A stretch of DNA of 15,314 nucleotides from Mycobacterium sp. GTDB lineage: Bacteria > Actinomycetota > Actinomycetes > Mycobacteriales > Mycobacteriaceae. The notes beneath the pieces were generated by a model. The model saw only the letters and a program-made list of their open reading frames with translations. It was not told the DNA's origin and searched no databases. Each line of letters opens with the position of its first letter. Within the stretch, counting starts at the first letter, position 1. Location: assembly GCA_025965815.1 (NCBI GenBank), contig JAOPWF010000863.1, positions 1 to 15,314 on the forward strand, given 5' to 3'. Positions 8,098-13,947 of this stretch are shown here, piece after piece. A program made the position numbers and the translations under genes.

Positions 8098-8115
8098 GCT
8101 TTAACCCGTCGGGTT
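8090..8115 (+). promoter_or_regulatory. SigF-like promoter upstream of the STAS gene
   Basis: GGTTT at 8090-8094, a 16-nt spacer and GGGTT at 8111-8115 match the mycobacterial SigF consensus GGTTT-N15-17-GGGTA in 9 of 10 positions. The -10 lies 74 nt before the STAS ATG. The dyad AACCCG-T-CGGGTT (8103-8115) overlaps the -10, so a repressor or activator could also act there. Confidence 0.6.
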
Positions 8116-8189
8116 GAGTTCACAGCCCTCTTCAGCCGTGGCGCTGCCGAAATGAGGCATCGCCGCACGTGTGCGAATAAGAGGTCACC

Positions 8190-8585
8190 ATGGTTGAGCA
8201 TCCCGGCGGTCACGCCGAGCTGGGTCCGCTTGCGGACAAAGTTGAGTTCGAGGTGAATGAAGACTGGGTTGGTCAGGTAATCGTGTTGTCAGTGTCCGGT
8301 GCCGTTGACATGCTCAGCGCGCCCCGGCTGACCGAGTCAATCCGTGCTGCGATTCCCAAGGCGCCGACCGGCCTGATCATTGACCTCTCCAACGTTGAGT
8401 TCCTGGCCTCGGCCGGGATGAGCGTTCTCGTCGCGGCGCACGAGCAAGTGACGCCGTCAGCCCGTTTCGGCGTCGTCGCCGACGGCCCCGCGACGAGCCG
8501 CCCGATCAAGCTCGTCGGAATCGCCGACATCGTTTCCCTGTACCCCACCCTTGGCGACGCGCTGGCTGATTTCGACAATGCGTGA
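8190..8585 (+). CDS. STAS-domain anti-sigma factor antagonist (RsbV-like)
   Basis: A 131-aa single STAS domain. The signature DLSNVEFLASAGMSVLV (about 65-81) holds Ser74, the residue whose phosphorylation by an RsbW kinase inactivates such proteins; VSGAVDMLSAPRL (35-47) is the usual first half of the fold. Family role: unphosphorylated, it binds the anti-sigma factor and releases the sigma factor; phosphorylated, it lets go. AGAGG ends 5 nt before ATG 8190, a good ribosome site. The RsbW-like kinase gene follows after 12 bp, and a SigF-like promoter stands upstream, which would give positive feedback if SigF is the controlled sigma factor. Partner choice among the several mycobacterial STAS proteins is inferred from adjacency. 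Confidence 0.92.
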   Translation: MVEHPGGHAELGPLADKVEFEVNEDWVGQVIVLSVSGAVDMLSAPRLTESIRAAIPKAPTGLIIDLSNVEFLASAGMSVLVAAHEQVTPSARFGVVADGPATSRPIKLVGIADIVSLYPTLGDALADFDNA

Positions 8586-8597
8586 AGGCGGTGCAGG

Positions 8598-9056
8598 GTG
8601 GGTACCCCGGCACTGCACATGAGCAGATCAGGGTTCACACGAGATGGCGTCGCCGCCCACGGCCTCGGTGCGACGCAGACCCGGATTGAGTTCAGCACGT
8701 GGTTGCAGCGGCACTTCGCGCCCGCCGGGGATCGGCTCAACGATGTGGTTCTGGCGGTGTACGAAGCATTGGCCAACGCGGCAGAATTCGCCTACCTGGA
8801 CTCGTCGGGCTCCGCCACGATGGACTTGCAGGCTGCCTACGATCTCGAGTCGGACACCCTCACCGTTACCGTTTCCGATCAGGGCCGGTGGCACGAGCCG
8901 GTGCCCAATCCGGGTGGTGCGGATTCATTTCAATTGCGCGGTAGGGGCATACCGCTGATGCGGGCACTCGCCGATATGGCGACGATCGACCCGACGTCTG
9001 GCGGAACTCTGGTCACGCTGGTGTGGAGCAAGTTACTCGATAGGGGCCGCCGGTAA
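8598..9056 (+). CDS. Anti-sigma factor serine kinase (RsbW/SpoIIAB-like HATPase)
   Basis: A 152-aa GHKL-fold ATPase of the anti-sigma kinase group. The N-box is VYEALANAAEFAY with Glu56 and Asn60, the G1 box is VSDQGRW with Asp94-x-Gly96, and the G2 box is LRGRGIPLMRAL (113-124); there is no histidine-kinase dimerisation domain. Family role: it binds and silences a sigma factor, and phosphorylates the STAS antagonist with ATP. GTG 8598 was chosen because GAAGG lies 9 nt upstream; ATG 8619 is an alternative that removes seven residues. It lies 12 bp after the STAS gene and 11 bp before the zinc-finger gene, so the three are probably one operon. No sigma-factor gene is adjacent, so the target must be encoded elsewhere. 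Confidence 0.88.
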   Translation: MGTPALHMSRSGFTRDGVAAHGLGATQTRIEFSTWLQRHFAPAGDRLNDVVLAVYEALANAAEFAYLDSSGSATMDLQAAYDLESDTLTVTVSDQGRWHEPVPNPGGADSFQLRGRGIPLMRALADMATIDPTSGGTLVTLVWSKLLDRGRR

Positions 9057-9067
9057 GCTCCCCGATC

Positions 9068-9421
9068 ATGACTTCTGCCATCGATCCCAGCGTCCCGCCG
9101 AGCGGCACGGGCTGTGCCGAGTGTGACGCCGCCGGAGGCTGGTGGGTGCACCTGCGGCGCTGCACGGCATGCGGACATATCGGCTGCTGCGACGACTCAT
9201 TGGCGCGTCATGCGACCGCGCACTGGCGCGAGAGCGGGCATCCGATCATCCGGTCGTTCGAACCCGACGAGGACTGGTTCTGGAACTACGAGACCGACGA
9301 TTACTACGACGGCCCGCAACTCGCTCCCCCGGACTGCCACCCCGAAGACCAGACCGTGCCCGGGCCGCGCGGGCGGGTGCCGCGCGACTGGGCGGCCCAG
9401 CTTCAGCGCCGCGACGCCTGA
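9068..9421 (+). CDS. Small UBP-type zinc-finger protein
   Basis: A 117-aa protein made almost entirely of a ZnF-UBP domain. Candidate zinc ligands: Cys16-x2-Cys19, Cys32-x2-Cys35, Cys40, His48, His52 and His58; WWVHLRRCTACGHIGCC and ARHATAHWRESGHPI are the usual UBP-finger stretches. An acidic, aromatic tail follows (PDEDWFWNYETDDYYDG), then a proline-rich end. In eukaryotes this fold binds the free C-terminal Gly-Gly of ubiquitin; the bacterial ligand is not known to me. ATG 9068 lies 11 bp after the RsbW-like gene, so it is likely its operon partner, which hints at an accessory role in the switch. Its last 19 bp overlap the convergent desaturase gene. Confidence 0.85.
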   Translation: MTSAIDPSVPPSGTGCAECDAAGGWWVHLRRCTACGHIGCCDDSLARHATAHWRESGHPIIRSFEPDEDWFWNYETDDYYDGPQLAPPDCHPEDQTVPGPRGRVPRDWAAQLQRRDA

Positions 9422-10632
9422 ACCGCCCGGTGGCGGATCGCCGTCACGAGTCCGCTTCGGCGCGTGTCGTTTTCGAGGACGGTCAGCGGGTCGAGGTGTT
9501 TCGCGACGGTGCGGAACTTGTCCTCGGACGCCGTCTCGGGTGCGTCGTCGGAGGTAGCGGTCAGGAACCGGTCCGGCAGCGCCAGTTTGCAGATCGTGCG
9601 CATGACGATCACGGACTGGCGGGCCAACGGCCCGGTGGTGTACGGCAGGTCGTACTTGGCGCACAGCGCCCGTACCCGCTTCGCGATCTCCGCATAGTGA
9701 TTGCTGGGTAGATCCGGATAGAGGTGGTGCTCGATCTGGTAGCAGAGATTGCCGCTCATGAACGCCATCACCGGCCCGGCGTCGAAGTTCGCGGTTCCCA
9801 GCATCTGGCGCAGATACCATTCCGGCTTCGTCTCGTCCACCAGCGCTTCCGGAGTGAATTTCTCCGCGCCGTCTGCGAAGTGCCCGCAGACGATGACCAA
9901 GTACGCCCAAATGTTGCGAATCACGTTTGCGGACAAATTCGCAAGCAGCGTCCGGCGCCACCGGCGCCGGCTCAAGGCGGGGAAGAGAACGTAATCCTTG
10001 CCGGCCTGGCGGGCCATCTTGCGGATCAGCGCTTTGGTGATGGCAGGTTTCTCGGCAGCGGTCGCCGCTCGCTCGTGCTCCGAGTGCAGACCGTGCAGCG
10101 CGATGCCCCATTCGAAGATGACCGCAAGCAGGATCGCGCGCAACGGTGCAACCAGGGTGCTTGGTTTCCACTCCTGGTCCCGGGTGACGCGCAGGACTCC
10201 GTACCCGAGGTCGTCGTCCATGCCGACCACATTGGTGAACACGTGGTGGCGGTAGTTGTGCGAATAGCGCCACTGCGACGAGAGTCCGGCCATGTCCCAC
10301 TCCCAGGTGTTGGAGTGGATTTCCGGGTCGTTCATCCAGTCCCATTGACCGTGGCCGATGTTGTGGGCCAACTCCATGTTCTCTATGCTCTTCGCCGCGG
10401 CGAGCGCGGTGGTGCCAAGAGCCCATCCGGCCTTGCCCTTGCTCCCCGCGATAATCAGCCGGGCCGCGATGTCGAGGCAACGCTGAAAAGCAATGGTTCG
10501 CTTGATGTATGCGCGATCCTTGGCGCCTCGCGAATTCTCGACTTCGGATCTTATCGCTTCCAATTCGGCCGCGAGTGCCAGGACGTCCGCGTCACTCAGG
10601 TGGGCGTACTCGGGAACATCTGTGATTGCCAT
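9403..10632 (-). CDS. Membrane fatty-acid desaturase (DesA3-like acyl-CoA desaturase)
   Basis: A 409-aa integral-membrane desaturase. The three histidine boxes that bind the di-iron centre are present: HNIGH (90-94, in MELAHNIGHGQWDW), HNYRHH (125-130) and QIEHH (299-303, in LCYQIEHHLYPDLPSNHY). Hydrophobic stretches around residues 165-182 and 236-250 fit membrane segments. Family role: O2-dependent insertion of a double bond into an acyl-CoA or phospholipid acyl chain, with electrons from a ferredoxin/oxidoreductase; no such reductase is encoded nearby. Which of the several mycobacterial desaturases this is, and its position specificity, cannot be told; linoleoyl-CoA desaturase is the usual automatic name. 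GAGG sits 5 nt before ATG 10632. The 3' end overlaps the convergent zinc-finger gene by 19 bp. Confidence 0.92.
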   Translation of the reverse strand: MAITDVPEYAHLSDADVLALAAELEAIRSEVENSRGAKDRAYIKRTIAFQRCLDIAARLIIAGSKGKAGWALGTTALAAAKSIENMELAHNIGHGQWDWMNDPEIHSNTWEWDMAGLSSQWRYSHNYRHHVFTNVVGMDDDLGYGVLRVTRDQEWKPSTLVAPLRAILLAVIFEWGIALHGLHSEHERAATAAEKPAITKALIRKMARQAGKDYVLFPALSRRRWRRTLLANLSANVIRNIWAYLVIVCGHFADGAEKFTPEALVDETKPEWYLRQMLGTANFDAGPVMAFMSGNLCYQIEHHLYPDLPSNHYAEIAKRVRALCAKYDLPYTTGPLARQSVIVMRTICKLALPDRFLTATSDDAPETASEDKFRTVAKHLDPLTVLENDTRRSGLVTAIRHRAVQASRR

Positions 10633-10928
10633 CGTCGCCTCAGTGAGCTCGGGTCATGGGGGCGGGCGGCCGCGCTCGCGCGACCGCGCGCGAGCAGGAA
10701 TGGTTTGGGAACTGCCGCACGCCAGGGGCGGGCCCGCGTATCGCGGAAGTGGGGTGCGAGGGTCTCGCGACGATGAAGGCACGTACCATCCGGCTGCGGT
10801 CCTCACCTTCGTCCGTGGAGTCGAGCGGGGAGGCGGCCTGGCCGAACCATACGGGTCCGGTAGGCGGCTGGGCCATCTGCTTGAACACCTGCCTTTGCGG
10901 CATTACGCCGTCGACGTCGACCGTAGAC
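10633..10928. other. About 300 bp without a confident gene, upstream of the desaturase
   Basis: The stretch is the 5' leader/promoter region of the desaturase and the 3' flank of the NTF2-like gene, both minus strand. It contains the perfect hairpin listed separately. A minus-strand frame of 87 codons (10903 to 10640) is open, has fairly high third-position GC in its first half and ends 7 bp before the desaturase start. However, I recognise no domain, its C-terminus is low-complexity Arg/Ala/Pro across the hairpin, and plus-strand frames are open too. I leave it uncalled. Confidence 0.4.
10674..10695. promoter_or_regulatory. Perfect 9-bp inverted repeat in the desaturase leader
   Basis: GCTCGCGCG and CGCGCGAGC flank a 4-nt loop ACCG, 41 bp upstream of the desaturase ATG. 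No T-run follows on either strand, so it is not a classic terminator. It may be an operator or an mRNA hairpin in the 5' leader; function is inferred only from position and symmetry. Confidence 0.5.
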
Positions 10929-11345
10929 CTAGAGGGTCGACACCGGCAACTGCTCGCCGGGCGCCATCTGCTCCATCACCTTCGCGAACTCGACGCCCAT
11001 CTTCTCGGCAAAGGCGTTGACCGCCTTCAGCGGCCTGAGCATGACGGTCAATTCGTCGATCAGGCCGTCCGGCCGCGTGTGCACGAAGTCGCAGCCGTTG
11101 ATCTCCAGTCCGCCGACCTTGGCGGTGAAGACCAGCGCGTGCTCCGCGTCGCCCTCGGCACCGATCTCGCGCTGATACGTCAAGTCCTCGAACACGTTCG
11201 AGACGGCGCGCAGGATTACGGCCATCGTTTCGCGGCCCCGATACGGCTTGTGGGCGATGGGACTGCGGAACACGACGTCCTCAGCGAACAGCGCGGGCAG
11301 CGCGTCGAAGTCACCGGCCTCGACGGCGGAGCGGAAGGGGTGCAT
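10929..11345 (-). CDS. NTF2-like / SnoaL-like family protein
   Basis: A 138-aa single-domain alpha+beta-barrel protein. The start HPFRSAVEAGDFDALPALFAEDVVFRSP is typical of SnoaL/NTF2-like proteins (helix, then the 'DVVFxSP' strand), followed by YRGRETMAVILRAV, a strand ALVFTAKVGGLEINGCDFVH and LIDELTVMLRPLKAVNAF near the end. The fold is used by isomerases, hydratases and small ligand-binding proteins; I cannot assign a reaction. GGAG lies about 7 nt upstream of ATG 11345, supporting the start. It is on the same strand as the desaturase but nearly 300 bp before it, so co-transcription is uncertain. Confidence 0.85.
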   Translation of the reverse strand: MHPFRSAVEAGDFDALPALFAEDVVFRSPIAHKPYRGRETMAVILRAVSNVFEDLTYQREIGAEGDAEHALVFTAKVGGLEINGCDFVHTRPDGLIDELTVMLRPLKAVNAFAEKMGVEFAKVMEQMAPGEQLPVSTL

Positions 11346-11419
11346 GGCTGTTCTCCAGGGTTACCTCGGTGTGCGGAACGAACTGCGTGGAATCGCTGCG
11401 CAGAGGGTAATCATCCCAG

Positions 11420-11581
11420 GTGAACAACGACACCCCGAAAACCACCCAGTCCGATGTCGGCGCCGAGGGCGCGAAGGGCGATGTGGAGAGCGATCCGGCC
11501 AAAGACACCGACGAGGGATCGGACTGGTCGGACGAAGGCGGCGCCACGCCCAGCGGTCCAGCCGCGGACACGGACGACTAG
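11420..11581 (+). CDS. Small acidic hypothetical protein (53 aa)
   Basis: A GTG-started frame reads 53 aa, MNNDTPKTTQSDVGAEGAKG at the N-terminus, then a strongly acidic stretch with GSDWSDEGGATPSGPAADTD near the end. It has 15 Asp/Glu against 3 Lys, one Trp and no Cys, so it is probably disordered and soluble; no domain or membrane segment is visible. Support: strong codon bias to C/G in third positions, an AGAGGG ribosome-site candidate about 12 nt upstream, an in-frame stop at 11408-11410 that fixes the N-terminus, and no better frame on the other strand. Its TAG overlaps by 3 nt the stop codon of the truncated oxidoreductase on the other strand. The function is unknown. The spacing of the ribosome site is a little long, so the start is less sure than the frame. 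Confidence 0.65.
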   Translation: MNNDTPKTTQSDVGAEGAKGDVESDPAKDTDEGSDWSDEGGATPSGPAADTDD

Positions 11582-12219
11582 CCGACGTCCGCCAGCGCCT
11601 GGTGGCCGGCGTTGTAACCGGGGATGAACGTAATGCCCGGTCCGCCATGGCATCCGGCGCTCGCCAGGTAGAGGCCTTCGATGGGAATGGGCTGGTCGAT
11701 GAAACCTCTGGGTCCGGGGCGGTTGGGGCCGATCTGCTCGGGATGGAGCAGGCCGTGGCAGTAGTCGCCTCCGGGTGCGCCGAACATGGTGCCCATGTGG
11801 CGCGGGGTGAACGTGGTGTGCCGGGACACGATGTCGGAGAAGTTGGGTGCGAGCCGGCTGATCTTTTCCATCACCCGTCGTCCCATTTCGACCTTCATGT
11901 CGCCGTAGCCCGCCTGCCCGTTCTCGACCGGGAACCACAGCGCGAACGCCGACGCGGCGTGCTTGCCGTCCGGTGCGAGTTCGGGGTCGTGCACCGACGG
12001 GATCTGCAGCGCGATCGCCGGATCTTGCGGAACGATGCCCCACCGGCAGTCCTCCCATTGCCGCTGCAGTTCCTCGGGGGTGCTGAAGATGCCGATCGCG
12101 GCCTGCATGGCGGGGTCGTTCAGCGCTTCGTACGGTGCCGCGAACTGCGGAATGCCGTCCAGCGCTTTCTGGATGGTCTCGCTGATAGTCCACGCAGTGC
12201 TGGGTATTGCGGTCATCAC
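11578..12219 (-). pseudogene. C-terminal remnant of a phytoene-desaturase-like FAD-dependent oxidoreductase
   Basis: The frame encodes about 210 aa that resemble the C-terminal part of NAD(P)/FAD-dependent oxidoreductases of the carotenoid-desaturase/ketolase group (usual length about 500 aa). The ending GLYLASAGCHGGPGITFIPG followed by YNAGHQAL is the family's C-terminal FAD-contact motif, and PELAPDGKHAASAFALWFPVE is a typical mid-C-terminal block. The N-terminal Rossmann FAD-binding domain (GxGxxG) is absent: upstream the frame meets a stop near 12244, and family-like sequence seems to fade at about 12190. The first residues of the open frame (MMTAIPSTAW) are the antisense of the DUF2834-like gene. 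It cannot be a working flavoenzyme as it stands; truncation by deletion or insertion is inferred. Confidence 0.75.
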
Positions 12220-12715
12220 GTTCGCGGTGAAGTCGAACCCGAAGATTTACGCCCGACCGGTCGACGGTCCCCGCTTCTCCACGCTGGAGTGTGTGTACTA
12301 CGCCGTAGGCACAGCCTCGATCGCGGTGTGCTGGTACTGCAACGTGCGGTTCGTGCAGGGCTACGCGAATGGCAACGCCAATCCGGTCTGGGGACCGGGT
12401 AGCTGGGCAGATTACATCAGGCTCATGTTCGTCAATCCCGCCGCGAGTTCCGCCGGGTGGGATTACACCATCGCGAACGTCGTCCTGCTTCCGCTCTGGA
12501 CGATCATCGACGGCAGGCGGCGTGGCGTGAATCATCCGTGGGTCTAATTCGTGGCGAGCCTGCTCACCAGCTTCGCCTTCGCGGTCGCTTTCTACCTGGC
12601 CACCGTCGAACGCCAACGCCGCCACCTGCACGCCCACCCCGCGTACGCGAAAGCGGTCGATCTTTGCCGTGACGCTTTGCCGGGCCCACTAAAGCAGGGC
12701 AGTCACTGCCAGTAG
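12173..12715 (+). pseudogene. DUF2834-like membrane protein gene, broken by an in-frame TAA
   Basis: From ATG 12173 the frame gives a 124-aa product, MVSLIVHAVLGIAVITFAVK onward, with hydrophobic segments around residues 3-17, 40-60 and 103-113 and the stretches GPGSWADYIRLMFVNPAASS and YTIANVVLLPLWTIIDG, which I recognise as DUF2834-like. It ends at TAA 12545-12547 directly after HPWV. The same frame then continues with FVASLLTSFAFAVAFYLATV and ERQRRH, which looks like the family's last membrane helix and tail, up to TAG 12713-12715. A single-base change (TAC/TAT to TAA) would explain this. A GTG at 12551 could restart translation. The 5' end overlaps the oxidoreductase remnant antisense, so the native start may also be lost. 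DUF2834 proteins have no known function. Confidence 0.65.
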
Positions 12716-12761
12716 GGTCGTCGTCTACCGGCTCCTCCTCCCGACTGCTGATTGCGAACAC

Positions 12762-13940
12762 ATGGCCGCTTCTTCCACGGACCGCGAGCAGACCCATCGG
12801 CCCTGGTTGCTGTCCTCGCTCGAGTCGCCCGGCCAGGTGCTCGGCAATCTGGGCCCCAACTGGTTCGCATCGGTGATGGGGACGGGAATCGTGGCCACGG
12901 CGGGGGCCACGCTGCCGATTCACATTCCGGGCTTGCATGTCTTCGCGCGGGTGGCGTGGGTGTTCGCCGCCGTGCTGCTGGCGGTGCTCACAGTCGCGGT
13001 GGCCGCGCACTGGGTGCGGCATCCGACTGTGGCCCGCAGCCACGCGTACAACCCGCAGATGGCCCATTTCTACGGGGCGGCGCCGATGGCGCTGCTGACG
13101 GTGGGCGCTGGGGCAGTGCTGATCGGTAAGGATCTGATCGGCATGCGCGCCGCCGTCGACCTGGACTGGGTGCTGTGGACGGCCGGCACCCTCGGCGGCC
13201 TGTTCACTGCGATGACCATCCCCTACCTGATGTTCACTCAGCACGACGTCGAGCCCGACGCGGCCTTCGGCGGTTGGCTGATGCCCATCGTGCCGCCGAT
13301 GGTGTCGGCCGCCACCGGCGCGCTGCTCATCCCGCATCTGCCGGCCGGGACCGCCCGCGAGACAATGCTTTACGGCTGTTACGCGATGTTCGGGCTATCG
13401 CTGTTCGCGTCCGTCGTCATCATCACGATGGTCTGGAGTCGCCTCGCACACTTCGGTACCTCCGGCACCGCGCGGGTGCCGACGCTGTGGATCGTGCTGG
13501 GTCCGCTGGGTCAGTCGATCACCGCCGCTGGGCTGCTCGGGACGAACGCTGCGCTCGCCGTCGACCCGCAATTAGCAACGGGCATGGGCATATTCGCGAT
13601 CCTGTTCGGGGTGCCGATCTGGGGCTTCGCGGTGCTGTGGATCGCGTTGGCCACTGCACTGACCGTGCGGACCGCGCGGCGGGGAATGCCCTTCGCGCTG
13701 ACGTGGTGGAGTTTGACCTTCCCGGTCGGCACCTTCGTGACCGGCACCACCCAGCTGGCGGTCCACACCGAGTTGCCCGCGTTTCGCCTCGCCGCCGCCA
13801 TCGCGTACGTCGGCCTGCTGAGCACCTGGGGTCTGGTCGCGGTGCGGACGGCTCGTGGCAGCCTGCGGGGAAATCTGTTCCTCCCCCCGCCCAGCACCGG
13901 GCCGATCAAGGCGCACAAAGACCCTCGGGTGACGAGGTAA
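12762..13940 (+). CDS. TDT-family carrier (TehA/Mae1/SLAC1-like)
   Basis: A 392-aa, very hydrophobic membrane protein with about ten predicted transmembrane segments. The N-terminal LGPNWFASVMGTGIVATAGA (about 29-48) is the hallmark of the tellurite-resistance/dicarboxylate transporter family; FYGAAPMALLTVGAGAVLIG, GGWLMPIVPPMVSAATGALL and WWSLTFPVGTFVTGTTQLAV are further family helices with the expected helix-breaking Pro and Gly. Family members move C4-dicarboxylates, sulfite or small anions; the substrate here cannot be told from sequence. The short soluble N-terminus and basic C-terminus are cytoplasmic if the family topology holds. No Shine-Dalgarno sequence is obvious before ATG 12762. 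The MbfA-like gene starts 7 bp after its stop, so they are probably co-transcribed. Confidence 0.88.
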   Translation: MAASSTDREQTHRPWLLSSLESPGQVLGNLGPNWFASVMGTGIVATAGATLPIHIPGLHVFARVAWVFAAVLLAVLTVAVAAHWVRHPTVARSHAYNPQMAHFYGAAPMALLTVGAGAVLIGKDLIGMRAAVDLDWVLWTAGTLGGLFTAMTIPYLMFTQHDVEPDAAFGGWLMPIVPPMVSAATGALLIPHLPAGTARETMLYGCYAMFGLSLFASVVIITMVWSRLAHFGTSGTARVPTLWIVLGPLGQSITAAGLLGTNAALAVDPQLATGMGIFAILFGVPIWGFAVLWIALATALTVRTARRGMPFALTWWSLTFPVGTFVTGTTQLAVHTELPAFRLAAAIAYVGLLSTWGLVAVRTARGSLRGNLFLPPPSTGPIKAHKDPRVTR

Positions 13941-13947
13941 CAGAGGC

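Noticed and set aside
10656..11423. A 255-aa plus-strand frame across the NTF2-like gene.
   Set aside because: Most of it is antisense to a well-supported gene; the composition is that of a GC-driven shadow frame.
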